A DNA stretch of 55,450 nt from Mycobacterium sp. ST-F2 (GCF_001905655.1 NZ_JMHT01000052.1:1-55450), one strand, 5' to 3'. Positions 1 to 9,426 are shown, counted from the stretch's first letter. Program-made: numbers and translations. Notes: generated by a model from the letters alone, not told the origin.

Positions 1-664
1 CGGTCGGGGTCAGGACACCACGCAGCTCGCTGCTGCCGTCGGGTCGCTGCTTGGACACCACCAGCGCCCGGTCCCGGTGGGGTTCCGGGTCCCGGTCATC
101 AGGTTCGGGACCATCCTGATCCCACTCATACAGCTTGCGCCGGACCACCGACCGCAGCGATTCAGGCGTGAGATTGCGGGCCGCGGCCACCAACGCCTGC
201 TCGCACTCGTCGAGGCTGGCCAGGTTCGCCCAGGTGGGCAGTTTGGCGAAGAACGATTCGATGACATCGACATGATCAGCATTGATCGCGCCCGCGGCGA
301 CCGCGGCCGCGACATGCGGCCGCAGCGGCGGCAACGGTTCCCCGGTCAACGACCACCGCGGCCCCAACAACTCGGCGTGCCGGACCCGGCGGCGGGATTC
401 CTCCAGGCTGAGCCGGTCCCGGGTACGCAGCGCGTCCGCCCAGTTTTTCGCCCCGATGTCTTTCGCCGTGGTCTGGGCCGCCAAAGCGGCCTGGATATGG
501 TGATCGACCGCCGCCGCGGCACACGTCCACCGTTCCCGCTCCGATTGCAGCGCCAGGAGTTCGGGCACCGAGAGGGTGCTGTAGTCCAGCGACGCCACCT
601 CGGCCAGCGCCGCGCCGAGGCCGGCGTACGCCGCCTCGGCACGGGTGGGGCTCGCAACGTCCAT
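1..664 (-). CDS. DUF222 (13E12 repeat family) protein, C-terminus outside window
   Basis: The frame runs open from an ATG at 664 to the left edge without a stop, so only the N-terminal 221 codons are present. The protein starts MDVASPTRAEAAYAGL and continues with an Ala/Leu-rich helical region containing a VPELLALQSERER segment, then a stretch ending in EWDQDGPEPDDRDPEPH. This resembles the N-terminal DUF222 domain of mycobacterial 13E12-repeat proteins, which usually carry an HNH nuclease domain at the C-terminus; that part would lie beyond the edge. These proteins occur in several copies per genome and their role is unknown. The family call is by eye and the HNH domain is only expected, not seen. 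Confidence 0.7.
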   Translation of the reverse strand, partial: MDVASPTRAEAAYAGLGAALAEVASLDYSTLSVPELLALQSERERWTCAAAAVDHHIQAALAAQTTAKDIGAKNWADALRTRDRLSLEESRRRVRHAELLGPRWSLTGEPLPPLRPHVAAAVAAGAINADHVDVIESFFAKLPTWANLASLDECEQALVAAARNLTPESLRSVVRRKLYEWDQDGPEPDDRDPEPHRDRALVVSKQRPDGSSELRGVLTPT

Positions 665-771
665 ATTCGAACACTAGTACGAACCACCGACAAAAATCGG
701 TCAGACTGTGTGACGCTAGTTATCTACCGTGGCTGGTGAGACCATTGAGATCAAAGTTGTTAAGAACACTC

Positions 772-1593
772 CTACGAGAAGACCGGCTGACCGTCCGCGC
801 CGAGCAGATACCGCTCGGTACCCTCGCTGACCCGCGGTGCGTCGCCGCCCAGCGCGACCGCGATCTTGTTGATGCCGTTGCGCATCACGTCGAGGGTGAT
901 CTCGGTGGCCTCGGCGTCGGAGAAGTGCGCACGAACCCCTGCGGCGACGTCGGCCGGGATCCGCGACGGCGTCCACACCAGGGCGTCGACGTAGCGCAGC
1001 GCGGCTTTCTGCCTGTCGTCGAGCAGCTCCGACGACTCGTACAGCTCGATCTCCGAATACAGCGACTCATTGCCGCCGGCATCCAGCGCCGTGCCCTCGC
1101 GCAGCGACTTGCACAGCCGGCAGTTGTGCGCCGCCGCACCGCGCAGCCGGACCACCTCGGTCATCACCGGATCGAGCTCGCGCAACGCGCCGACAGTACT
1201 TGCGAAGCGGTTCAACAGCAGGTCCACCGGATCAGTGGAGTGGTCCCAACCGTCGGGATCGGCGATCGGCGGCAGCCCAAGTGCCGCGAATCCGGCCCGC
1301 ACTCGCGGCACGAAGTCGGCGATGTACATCAGCGCCACCACGCGAAAAGTGTTGGCCCCCAGCGCTGCGGTGAGCTGTTCGCGCTGAGCCACAGAGATCA
1401 CCGACACGTCGGTGCTGAACTGCTCGGCGAACTCGGCCACCAGCGGCTCGGTGTCGGACACGGGCCCGAACACCTCTTCGTAGGGCAACGCCTCGAGGCC
1501 CAACGTCTCGGCACACGTCTGCCGCATGACCGCATTGAGCCGCCGATCAGCCGGTGGCGACAACGCGATCAGGGCAGTCAGTAGATCCTCCAC
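772..1593 (-). CDS. AhpD-like / carboxymuconolactone decarboxylase family protein
   Basis: A 273-residue protein if started at the GTG at 1593. The frame stays open to 1653, but that would overlap the divergent aldolase gene. Around residues 146-163 it has Glu, then an RLRGAAAHNCRLCKS segment, i.e. the E-x(n)-C-x-x-C signature of AhpD-type alkylhydroperoxidases (Cys158 and Cys161). The length suggests a duplicated CMD fold with the active motif in the second half. Family members reduce peroxides through the CxxC pair, but the physiological substrate cannot be read from sequence. It is divergent from the threonine aldolase gene with about 35 bases between the proposed starts. Confidence 0.72.
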   Translation of the reverse strand: MEDLLTALIALSPPADRRLNAVMRQTCAETLGLEALPYEEVFGPVSDTEPLVAEFAEQFSTDVSVISVAQREQLTAALGANTFRVVALMYIADFVPRVRAGFAALGLPPIADPDGWDHSTDPVDLLLNRFASTVGALRELDPVMTEVVRLRGAAAHNCRLCKSLREGTALDAGGNESLYSEIELYESSELLDDRQKAALRYVDALVWTPSRIPADVAAGVRAHFSDAEATEITLDVMRNGINKIAVALGGDAPRVSEGTERYLLGADGQPVFS

Positions 1594-1628
1594 ACTTCGG
1601 ATTATTGCCGCGATGAGACCATCGACGC

Positions 1629-2654
1629 ATGGGTTCGACCGTCTCGGCCGCATTCGCCTCCGACAACGCTGCTGGTGCTCACCCTCGCGTCATGGAGGCC
1701 ATCGTCAGGGTCAATCACGACAGTGTGAGCTCCTACGGCACCGACGCGAGCACCGGACGCGCGGCGCAGGCCCTCAGAGAAGCCTTCGAGGCCCCCGACG
1801 CCGACGTGCTGTTCGCCTTCACCGGCACCGCGGCCAACATCATCGCGCTGGCCTCCGCCGTGCAGCCGTGGCAGGAAATTCTGTGCAGCGACATCGCACA
1901 CTCCTTGCTCGACGAAGCCGGCGGACCCGTGCGACTCTCCGGCGCGCAGCTGACTCCCCTACCCAGCGATGACGGCCTGATCGCGCCGCGGGAGCTGGAT
2001 CGGCACATCGCCCGCCGCGGCGAGGTGCACCACTCGCAGCCGCGCATCGTCACCATCACTCAGTCGACCGAGAACGGCCGCGTCTGGTCACCTGCCGCGC
2101 TGACGGAGTTCATCGACTACGCCCACCAGCACGACCTGTTGGTGCATGTGGACGGCTCGCGCATCGCCAATGCCATTGCCGCCCTTGGCATAAGCCCAAA
2201 GGAGGCCATCGGCGACGCCGACATCGTCACCGTCGGCGGCACCAAGAACGGCATGCTGTTCGGTGACGCCGTGCTCGTGCGCCGACCCGAGCATTTCCAC
2301 GGAATTCGCTTCGTACAGAAACAGATCGGACACCTCGCCAGCAAGCACCGCTTCATCTCGGCGCAGTTCGATGCCATGCTGCACGACGATCTCTGGTTGC
2401 AGACCGCGGCACACGCCAACCGCATGGCCGCGACTTTGAGCGCCGGATTTGCGGAGGCGGGGCTGCAACTGGCCGCGCCGACCGAGGCCAACGAGGTGTT
2501 CGTCATCCTCGACGCCGCGATCACCGCGCGCGTGCGGGAACGCTTCGCGGTCCACGCTCCGGACCCACTGCGACCAGTCGTCCGCTTCGTCTGCTCATGG
2601 GCCACCACCGACGACGACGTCGCCACGGCGCTGAAAGTTATTGCGCCTGACTGA
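1629..2654 (+). CDS. Threonine aldolase / beta-eliminating lyase family (PLP enzyme)
   Basis: A 341-residue fold-type I PLP enzyme. The N-terminus reads AFASDNAAGAHPRVMEA, the usual SDN...HP opening of low-specificity threonine aldolases. HVDGSRIAN holds the PLP-ring aspartate (Asp175) and TVGGTKNGML holds the Schiff-base lysine (Lys206). Such enzymes cleave L-threonine or L-allo-threonine to glycine and acetaldehyde in the cytoplasm; related members use other beta-hydroxy amino acids. The length matches the family (about 340). The 3' end overlaps the convergent tldE-like gene by 17 bases. The start is set by the conserved N-terminal motif and lies 35 bases from the divergent AhpD-like start. 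Confidence 0.85.
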   Translation: MGSTVSAAFASDNAAGAHPRVMEAIVRVNHDSVSSYGTDASTGRAAQALREAFEAPDADVLFAFTGTAANIIALASAVQPWQEILCSDIAHSLLDEAGGPVRLSGAQLTPLPSDDGLIAPRELDRHIARRGEVHHSQPRIVTITQSTENGRVWSPAALTEFIDYAHQHDLLVHVDGSRIANAIAALGISPKEAIGDADIVTVGGTKNGMLFGDAVLVRRPEHFHGIRFVQKQIGHLASKHRFISAQFDAMLHDDLWLQTAAHANRMAATLSAGFAEAGLQLAAPTEANEVFVILDAAITARVRERFAVHAPDPLRPVVRFVCSWATTDDDVATALKVIAPD

Positions 2655-4038
2655 CCGACGACATGTGGAAGTCCGGAATCCGCAACGACGGCATCTGCGC
2701 CCGGGTGGCCCAGTCGCCCCATTCGCGCGGCAGCGTGGTCTCGCTGATGCCGGCTTCGGTGGCGCGCCGCAGGAGGTCGAGTGGGCTCTCGTTGAACCGG
2801 AAGTTGTTGACTGCGCCCGTCACTTCACCGTCCTCGATGAGGTAGACGCCGTCGCGCGTCAGCCCGGTCAGCAGCAGCACCGTCGGATCGACCTCACGGA
2901 TGTACCAGAGCGTGGTCAGCAGCAGGCCGCGTTGCGTGCCGGCGATCATCTCGGCCAGGCTCGCGGTGCCGCCGGTCATCAGCAGATTGTCGGCCGGCAC
3001 GGCGACGGGCGCGTCGAATTCCGCTGCGGCCGAACGCGGATAGGCCAGGGCGTTCACCACACCGTCGCGAATCCAGTCGACGCGGCCGATGTCCAGGCCG
3101 TTGTCGAACACCGACACCCGTTCCGACGAACTCGACGTCGCCACGAACGGCAAGCAATCCAACCCTGGCGCAAAGGGGTCCGAGTACAGCGTCAGACCAA
3201 GGTCGGTGAGCTTCTCCCCCACCCGGGTGCCGCCCGGCGCCGACAGCGCGGTGCGCCCCTCCTGCGCTCCCCGGCCGTCCATCGTCCAGCCGAGGTAGAT
3301 CATCATGTCGGCCACGGTCGATGGCGGCATCAACGTTTCGTACCGGCCGGCGGGCAGTTCGACGGTCCGGGACGCCCACCCGAGCCGCAGGCACAGGTCA
3401 TCGAGCATGGAATCGATTGGCACACCGATGAAATCGGCAGTGCTGACCCCGGCCCAGGCGCTGGCGCCGTCGCGCTTGGCATTGACCTCGACTGAGCCGG
3501 TGGGTTGGGTGAACCGGCGCCGGATTCCGCCTGAGGTGGCCAGGTAGGTGGTGTCGAGTTCGTGTCGGGCGAACCCGTACAGCGCGTCGCTGCGGTGGAA
3601 ACCGTCGACCAGGCGCGCCGCGACGTTGCCGAACACCGCGGCACCGGTCAGCGGCGACGGAGCCTCCCAATCGTCGGAAACTTCCTGCCCGGCCAGTGCC
3701 GGTGCGCTGTCCCGAGCTTCTGGCGCGGCCTGCGCGGCATCCTGCGATGCCGCGACCAGACCGGCGATGGCCTCCGGATCGACCTCACTGGACTTCACCG
3801 CGCCGACCCGGGCTTTATCCCCTTGCCGGACAATCGAAATGACGGTGGTCTCGCGACTCACCGACTCGCCATTGGTGGTCATGGTATTGCGGGCCCAGCG
3901 CAGCGACGCGGTGGACCGGTCGGTGACGAGAACGATGGTCTCGTCGGTGCGACCCCGGCGGGCCGCCTCGGCCAGGACGAGGTCGACAACCTGTGGTGCG
4001 CTGAGGCGAGCGAAGCGACGGGGAGTAGGACTGATCAT
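2638..4038 (-). CDS. tldE: TldE/PmbA-family metalloprotease partner
   Basis: A 466-residue PmbA/TldE-type protein, started at the ATG at 4038 that overlaps the tldD stop in a TGATG; a TTG one codon earlier is possible. It has the family C-terminal pattern (DIGRVDWIRDGVVNALAYPR; PADNLLMTGG; GLLLTTLWYIREVDPT) but no HExxxH zinc motif, as expected for the non-catalytic subunit. In Enterobacteria, TldD and TldE form a heterodimeric protease that degrades unfolded peptides and matures microcins; the mycobacterial substrate is unknown. It matches Rv2314c by position and family. Translational coupling to tldD indicates the two are made together. Confidence 0.85.
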   Translation of the reverse strand: MISPTPRRFARLSAPQVVDLVLAEAARRGRTDETIVLVTDRSTASLRWARNTMTTNGESVSRETTVISIVRQGDKARVGAVKSSEVDPEAIAGLVAASQDAAQAAPEARDSAPALAGQEVSDDWEAPSPLTGAAVFGNVAARLVDGFHRSDALYGFARHELDTTYLATSGGIRRRFTQPTGSVEVNAKRDGASAWAGVSTADFIGVPIDSMLDDLCLRLGWASRTVELPAGRYETLMPPSTVADMMIYLGWTMDGRGAQEGRTALSAPGGTRVGEKLTDLGLTLYSDPFAPGLDCLPFVATSSSSERVSVFDNGLDIGRVDWIRDGVVNALAYPRSAAAEFDAPVAVPADNLLMTGGTASLAEMIAGTQRGLLLTTLWYIREVDPTVLLLTGLTRDGVYLIEDGEVTGAVNNFRFNESPLDLLRRATEAGISETTLPREWGDWATRAQMPSLRIPDFHMSSVSQAQ

Positions 4039-5552
4039 CAACGCCCCGATTCAGTTCGCGTGTTGAGCACATTGATGCCGCGGAACAGCGCGGACGGGCA
4101 GCCGTGGCTGACGGCGGCCACCTGGCCGGGTTGGGCCTTGCCGCAGTTGAATGCCCCGCCGAGCCGCCAGGTCGACTGTCCACCAACGGCTTCCATCGAT
4201 CTCCAGAAGTCGGTCGTGGTGGCCTGGTAGGCGACATCGCGCAGCTGACCGTCCAGCTTTCCGTCGCGAATCTTGAAGAACCGCTGGCCGGTGAACTGGA
4301 AGTTGTACCGCTGCATGTCAATCGACCACGACTTGTCGCCGACGATGTAGATGCCGTCCTCGACCCGGCTGATCAGATCGTCCGTGCTCAGGTCCTCGCT
4401 GCCGGGTTGCAGGGACACGTTGGCCATCCGCTGGATCGGCACGTGATGCGGCGAGTCGGCATACGAGCAACCGTTGGAGCGGGCCACCCCGAGTCTTGGT
4501 GCGAACACCCGGTCCAGCTGATATCCGACAAAGACGCCGTCGCGCACCAGGTCCCAGCTCTGCGCCCGGACCCCTTCGTCGTCGAATCCGATGGTGGCCA
4601 GGCCGTGTTCGACAGTGCGGTCGGCGGTGACGTTCATGATCGGCGACCCGTACTGCATGGTGCCCAGCTTGTCCGGCGTGGCGAATGACGTTCCGGCGTA
4701 GGCCGCCTCGTAGCCGATCGCCCGGTCGTATTCGGTGGCGTGGCCGATGGATTCGTGAATGGTCAACCACAGGTTGGAGGGGTCGATCACCAGGTCGGTG
4801 GGACCGGCCGTCACGCTCGGCGCTTTGACCTTCTCGGACAACAGCGACGGCAGCTCAGCCAACTCCGTTGTCCAGTCGCATACCTCGTCGCCGGCGACCG
4901 TTTCCCAGCCGCGGGCGGTCGGGATGCGGATCCGCATGCTCTCGAACGACCCTGCGGCACTGTCCACGGCGACGGCTTCCAACGTCGGCTGCACCCGCAC
5001 CCGCTGCTGCGTGATCGATGAGCCGAACGCATCGGCGTAGAACACCTGTTCCTTGACCGCCTGCACGTCCGCCGACACGTGGTCCACTCCGTCGGCCGCG
5101 AGCAACCGGCCCGAATACTCGCCCAGCAGCGCGATCTTGTCGGCGGCGGTCACGTCAAACGGGTCGATGCGGTACGGCGACACCCACGACACGTCGGAGT
5201 AGACGGGCTCCGGAGCCAACTCGATACGTTCGGCGTTGAGCGGCGCCAGCGTCACCGCGACCTGCACCGCCCGGCGCGCCGTCTCGGCCGCGACCTCGGG
5301 GTTCAGCTCGGCGTGGGAGGCGAAACCCCAGGTGCCGTCGACGATCACCCGCACCGCGAGACCGATCTCGCGGGTCACCACCGAGGTCTCCAACTCACCG
5401 TCGCGCAGTTGGATGTGCTCGGTGGTGATCCGGTGAATCCGGAGGTCGGCGTAGCTCGCACCAGCAGCCAGCGCGGCCGACACCGCAGCATCGGCCAGCA
5501 AATGGCGCGGCAAGGCCAGGAAGTCGGCGTCAACCCGTCGCAGCGCAGTCAC
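4038..5552 (-). CDS. tldD: TldD-family zinc metalloprotease
   Basis: A 504-residue protein carrying LTIHESIGHATEYDRA, the TldD HExxxH zinc site (His266, Glu267, His271). Downstream are MQYGSPIMNVTADRT and DDEGVRAQSWDLV, typical of the C-terminal barrel. It is the catalytic half of a TldD/TldE heterodimer; the cleft is expected to cut extended peptides. It is the first gene of a two-gene operon with tldE (TGATG overlap) and is divergent from uspA with only about 50 bases between them. The neighbour order matches Rv2315c-Rv2314c next to uspABC. Confidence 0.9.
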   Translation of the reverse strand: MTALRRVDADFLALPRHLLADAAVSAALAAGASYADLRIHRITTEHIQLRDGELETSVVTREIGLAVRVIVDGTWGFASHAELNPEVAAETARRAVQVAVTLAPLNAERIELAPEPVYSDVSWVSPYRIDPFDVTAADKIALLGEYSGRLLAADGVDHVSADVQAVKEQVFYADAFGSSITQQRVRVQPTLEAVAVDSAAGSFESMRIRIPTARGWETVAGDEVCDWTTELAELPSLLSEKVKAPSVTAGPTDLVIDPSNLWLTIHESIGHATEYDRAIGYEAAYAGTSFATPDKLGTMQYGSPIMNVTADRTVEHGLATIGFDDEGVRAQSWDLVRDGVFVGYQLDRVFAPRLGVARSNGCSYADSPHHVPIQRMANVSLQPGSEDLSTDDLISRVEDGIYIVGDKSWSIDMQRYNFQFTGQRFFKIRDGKLDGQLRDVAYQATTTDFWRSMEAVGGQSTWRLGGAFNCGKAQPGQVAAVSHGCPSALFRGINVLNTRTESGR

Positions 5553-5592
5553 GGCTACACCGTAGTGGCACGACCGGCTTTGATGATCGCTT

Positions 5593-5598
5593 TAATAT
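5593..5598 (+). promoter_or_regulatory. Possible -10 element of the usp operon (leaderless start)
   Basis: TAATAT ends five bases before the uspA ATG at 5603. No Shine-Dalgarno sequence is visible in the 50-base tldD-uspA gap, and no clear -35 is seen. This spacing suggests a leaderless transcript, which is common in mycobacteria. Inference only. Confidence 0.3.
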
Positions 5599-5602
5599 TC
5601 GA

Positions 5603-6475
5603 ATGGCGCGCCGCAGTTTTCGGGACACCCTGACCGGCTATGCGCTGCTCGCCCCCAGCTTGTTCGGCGTGGTGATGTTCCTGCTGCTGCCCATGCTCGT
5701 GGTGGCGTGGCTGAGCCTGCAGCACTGGGACCTGTTGGGACCCATCCGATTCGTCGGGCTGGACAACTGGCACGCGGTGCTCACCGACCCGACATTCGGC
5801 CGCTCCATGGCAGTGAACTTTGGTTTCATCGCGCTCGTGGTCCCCGTCCAAACGATCCTGGGCCTGGTGGCCGCCATGCTGCTGGCCCGCGAGCTGCCGG
5901 GCTCCGGGTTCTTCCGCACGCTGTACGTCCTGCCCTGGATCTGCTCGCCGCTGGCCATCGCGGTGCTGTGGCGCTGGATTCTCAGCCCCACCGACGGCGC
6001 GGTCAGCACGGTTCTCGGGCATCGCATCGAATGGCTGACGGACCCGACACTGGCGCTGCCGCTGGTTTCGGCGGTCACCGTGTGGACCAACGTCGGTTAC
6101 GTGGCGCTGTTCTTCCTCGCCGGAATCCTGGCTATCCCGGGCGACGTTCACGACGCCGCCCGGATCGACGGCGCAAACGCATGGCAGCGCTTCCGTCGCA
6201 TCACCCTGCCCATGCTGCGGCCCACCCTCTTTTTCGTCCTCGTGACGGGAATCGTGAGTGCGGCACAGGTTTTCGACACCGTCTACGCGCTGACCGGCGG
6301 CGGCCCCGAAGGTCGCACCGATCTGATCGCGCACCGCATCTACGCCGAGGCATTCGGCTCGGCCGCGGTGGGCCGCGCCGCAGTGATGGCCCTGATCCTG
6401 TTCGTCCTGCTGCTCGGCATCACAGTGGTGCAGCACTTCTACTTCCGCCGGCGGATCAGCTATGACCTCACGTAA
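5603..6475 (+). CDS. uspA: ABC sugar-transporter permease UspA
   Basis: A 290-residue MalF/UgpA-type inner-membrane permease with six predicted hydrophobic segments. It has the EAA loop DVHDAARIDGANAWQRFRRI followed by TLPML, which docks on the ATPase. The N-terminus (MARRSFRDTLTGYALLAPSLF) is typical. It is the first of three overlapping genes (uspA-uspB-uspC; 14-base overlap with uspB). The location beside tldD/tldE matches M. tuberculosis Rv2316. There the Usp importer has been linked to amino-sugar uptake, but specificity cannot be read here. No ATPase gene is adjacent. Confidence 0.9.
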   Translation: MARRSFRDTLTGYALLAPSLFGVVMFLLLPMLVVAWLSLQHWDLLGPIRFVGLDNWHAVLTDPTFGRSMAVNFGFIALVVPVQTILGLVAAMLLARELPGSGFFRTLYVLPWICSPLAIAVLWRWILSPTDGAVSTVLGHRIEWLTDPTLALPLVSAVTVWTNVGYVALFFLAGILAIPGDVHDAARIDGANAWQRFRRITLPMLRPTLFFVLVTGIVSAAQVFDTVYALTGGGPEGRTDLIAHRIYAEAFGSAAVGRAAVMALILFVLLLGITVVQHFYFRRRISYDLT

Positions 6476-7274
6476 CGCGCTCATCTACGCCGTGTTGGTA
6501 GCAGCCGCCGCCATCACCCTCGTGCCCTTCGGCCTGGGCTTGATGACCTCGTTCACCTCGGCGCGGCAGTTCAACACCGAATCGCCGCTGTCGCTGCCGA
6601 ATCCGCCGACCCTGGCCAACTACACCGCGCTGGCCGACGCCGGCTTCGGCCGGGCCGCGCTGGTGACCGCTCTGATGACCGCGGTGATCCTGCTGGGCCA
6701 GTTGGCCTTTTCGGTGACGGCCGCCTACGCGTTCGCGCGGCTCGAATTTCCCGGGCGAGACACCCTGTTCTGGCTCTATCTGGCGACGCTGATGGTGCCC
6801 GCAACAGTGACGGTCGTGCCGCTGTATCTCATGATGGCCGAGGCTGGGCTGCGCAATACCTTCTGGGCGTTGGTGCTGCCGTTCATGTTCGGCTCGCCCT
6901 ACGCGATCTTCCTACTGCGCGAGTACTTCCGGTCCATCCCGGCCGACCTCATTCGCGCCGCCCACATCGACGGTGCCGGCACGCTGGACGTCATCGTGCA
7001 CGTGGTGCTGCCGGCCAGCCGGTCGATTCTGGTCACGCTGGGACTGATCACCGTTGTCTCGCAGTGGAACAGCTTCATGTGGCCGCTGGTGATCACCAGC
7101 GGCTCGTCATGGCGCGTACTGACCGTCGCAACCGCAGGGCTGCAGTCCCAGTTCGATGCGCAGTGGACCGTGGTGCTGGCGGCGACGACCGTCGCGATCG
7201 TGCCGCTGATCCTTCTCTTCAGTGTGCTGGGCCGGCACATCGTCCGCTCCATCGTCGTCACCGGCATGAAATGA
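6462..7274 (+). CDS. uspB: ABC sugar-transporter permease UspB
   Basis: A 270-residue MalG/UgpE-type permease and partner of UspA. Hydrophobic segments alternate with the EAA-type loop PADLIRAAHIDGAGTLDVIV followed by a Leu-Pro. The N-terminus MTSRNALIYAVLVAAAAITL is the first membrane helix. The start overlaps uspA by 14 bases, and its stop overlaps the uspC start in an ATGA, so the three proteins are probably translationally coupled. Homologous by position to Rv2317. Confidence 0.9.
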   Translation: MTSRNALIYAVLVAAAAITLVPFGLGLMTSFTSARQFNTESPLSLPNPPTLANYTALADAGFGRAALVTALMTAVILLGQLAFSVTAAYAFARLEFPGRDTLFWLYLATLMVPATVTVVPLYLMMAEAGLRNTFWALVLPFMFGSPYAIFLLREYFRSIPADLIRAAHIDGAGTLDVIVHVVLPASRSILVTLGLITVVSQWNSFMWPLVITSGSSWRVLTVATAGLQSQFDAQWTVVLAATTVAIVPLILLFSVLGRHIVRSIVVTGMK

Positions 7275-8593
7275 AGTTCTCAACCCGTTTCGTCATCGCC
7301 CTGGCCGCCACCATGGCGGTGCTGCTGGTGGCCGCCGTGATCCTGGGCCGCACCGATGACAGCGGGAAAACCGTTGTCACCGTGCGACTGTGGGATGCTC
7401 AGGTCGCCGCCGCCTACCGGTCGTCGTTCGCCGAGTTCACGCGCCGGCACCCGGATATCGAGGTCCGGGTCGACGTCGTCGCCTACGCGTCGTACTTCGA
7501 CTCGCTGCGCACCGACGTCGCCGGTGGCGGCGCCGACGACATCTTCTGGCTGTCCAACGCCTATCTGGCGGGCTACGCCGACACCGGCCGTCTGCTGGAC
7601 ATCGGAAAACTGTTGGGCCGCGGCGCCTCCGACGCGTGGGACGGATCGGTGAACCAACAGTTCACCCGCAACGGCACGCTGTGGGCGCTACCGCAACTGA
7701 CCGACGGTGGCATCGCCGTGTATTACAACGCAGACCTGCTGGCGGCCGCCGACATCGATCCGGCCGAGCTGGACACCCTGCGCTGGTCCCCCGACGCCGA
7801 CGACACCCTGCGCCCGCTGGTCGCCCGGCTGACTCTGGACCGGCACGGAAACCAGGCCGGGACACCGGGATTCGACGCCGGGCAGGTACGGCAGTGGGGC
7901 TACAACGCCGCCAATGATCTGCAGGGCATCTACCTCAACTACATCGGCTCGGCGGGCGGCCAGTTCAGCGACGGCGACCGGTTCGCCTTCGACAACCCCG
8001 GCGCACGACAGGCATTCGAGTACCTGGTCAACCTGATCAACGTCGACCACGTGTCTCCCTCCGCGGCCGACACCAACGGCAACGGTGACTTCTCCCGTAA
8101 CCAGTTCCTGCAGGGCCGCATGGCGCTGTTCCAGTCGGGTACCTACAACCTGGCCGCCATCGCCGATCAGGCGCACTTCCGCTGGGGTGTGGCGATGTTG
8201 CCGAGCGGTCCAGCCGGTCGGGTCAGCGTCACCAACGGGATTGCCGCCGCGGCCAATTCGGCGACCCGTCATCCCGGCGCGGTGCGTGCGGTGCTGGCGT
8301 GGATGGGCAGCGCCGAGGGCAATGCGTTCCTGGGCACCAGCGGATCCGCGGTACCCGCCGTGCCGGCCGCTCAGCGCGTCTACTTCGACTACTGGGCACA
8401 CCGCAACATCGACGTGCGGCCGTTCTTCACGGTGCTCGACGGACCGCGCATCCCCGCCCCCGGCGGCGCGGGCTTCCCGGCCGGATTCCTGGCCATCAGA
8501 CCGTTTTTCGACGAGATGTTCCTGGGCCGCGCGCCCGTCGCATCGACCTTGACCGCCGCGCAGAAGGCGGCCAACGCCGCAGCCGACCGCTAA
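7271..8593 (+). CDS. uspC: ABC transporter extracellular solute-binding protein UspC
   Basis: A 440-residue family-1 solute-binding protein, started at the ATG at 7271 overlapping the uspB stop (ATGA). A frame open from 7064 would run through uspB and is rejected. Residues 8-25 form one hydrophobic segment, followed by VTVRLWDAQVAAAYRSSFAE, the first strand and helix of the binding lobe. GADDIFWLSNAYLAGYAD and ALFQSGTYNLA are typical of sugar-binding members. There is no lipobox cysteine after the hydrophobic segment, so it looks membrane-anchored by an uncleaved signal rather than lipidated. Homologous by position to Rv2318. It ends convergently with the ecfT gene, overlapping by 4 bases. 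Confidence 0.88.
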   Translation: MKFSTRFVIALAATMAVLLVAAVILGRTDDSGKTVVTVRLWDAQVAAAYRSSFAEFTRRHPDIEVRVDVVAYASYFDSLRTDVAGGGADDIFWLSNAYLAGYADTGRLLDIGKLLGRGASDAWDGSVNQQFTRNGTLWALPQLTDGGIAVYYNADLLAAADIDPAELDTLRWSPDADDTLRPLVARLTLDRHGNQAGTPGFDAGQVRQWGYNAANDLQGIYLNYIGSAGGQFSDGDRFAFDNPGARQAFEYLVNLINVDHVSPSAADTNGNGDFSRNQFLQGRMALFQSGTYNLAAIADQAHFRWGVAMLPSGPAGRVSVTNGIAAAANSATRHPGAVRAVLAWMGSAEGNAFLGTSGSAVPAVPAAQRVYFDYWAHRNIDVRPFFTVLDGPRIPAPGGAGFPAGFLAIRPFFDEMFLGRAPVASTLTAAQKAANAAADR

Positions 8594-9426
8594 AGCTTGC
8601 TGGTGGCCAGCGGGGTGGCCACCTCGACCCACACCGACAGCACGCACATCGCCACCACCATCAGCAGCGCCACCGCATCCTTCAGCCCAGGACGTGCCGG
8701 ACTTGCGACGATCTGACCCACCCCACCACGCGCGGTGATGGCGTCACCCATCTCGTCGCCGCGCCGCAGCGCCACCGTCACTGCGGCCGCCAGTAGGTCG
8801 ACGATCTCGGCCCACCGCTGCCGACGCCGGGCCCGGCGGGTCTCCGGTCGCACCTTGGGGCGCAGCCGACGGGCCGCGAACAACACGCGGTATTCATCGA
8901 TCAGCATCGGGAATGCCCGCAGCGCCAAGGCCAACGTGACGGCCCATTCGTCGACCGGGATCCGGAACCACTTCAGCGGCCGGCCCAATGTGGCTACGGC
9001 AGGCGCGATTTCGGCGACGTTGGTGGTCCAGGACACCAGCCCGCCCAGCCCGAGCAGCACGATGGACAACACCGTGATCTGCAGGAACTTCAGCAGCCCG
9101 CCCAGTCCCAGATGCGCCGACCCGATGTCGATGAACGGCTCGCCGCCCGCCAGGGCGGCGGTCGCGCCACCGAGCAACAGCAGCAGCCACACCAGCAGCG
9201 GCACCGACGGCAGCACGCTGCGTGGGATGTGCGCCAGCCACGCCGTCAGCATCACCAGCAGCGCCACCAGGCCGATGGGGACCCACCCGGGGTAGATCGT
9301 CAGGACGACGCCGATCAGCGCCACGACCAAAAGCTTGGTGCCGGCCCACAATTCGTGGATGGGCGACGTGCCGGGCACGGGGCGCAGCAGCACCATCGAC
9401 CGGCGCTGGGTCGCGGGGGCGGTCAT
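8590..9426 (-). CDS. Energy-coupling factor transmembrane protein EcfT (CbiQ family)
   Basis: A 278-residue CbiQ/EcfT-like integral membrane protein. Hydrophobic segments lie in the first 130 residues. The C-terminal cytoplasmic part has FAARRLRPK and DAITARGGVG, matching the Ala-Arg-Gly motifs that touch the two ATPases. It couples ATP hydrolysis to movement of a substrate-binding membrane component. It is translated from an ATGA overlap with the upstream fusion ABC protein, so the two form one operon and one complex. Matches Rv2325c by position. The transported vitamin or metal is unknown. Confidence 0.85.
   Translation of the reverse strand: MTAPATQRRSMVLLRPVPGTSPIHELWAGTKLLVVALIGVVLTIYPGWVPIGLVALLVMLTAWLAHIPRSVLPSVPLLVWLLLLLGGATAALAGGEPFIDIGSAHLGLGGLLKFLQITVLSIVLLGLGGLVSWTTNVAEIAPAVATLGRPLKWFRIPVDEWAVTLALALRAFPMLIDEYRVLFAARRLRPKVRPETRRARRRQRWAEIVDLLAAAVTVALRRGDEMGDAITARGGVGQIVASPARPGLKDAVALLMVVAMCVLSVWVEVATPLATSKL

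Noticed and set aside
5555..6484. 309-residue minus-strand ORF opposite uspA
   Set aside because: It is rich in Gln, His, Arg and Glu without motifs and antisense to the clearly conserved uspA.
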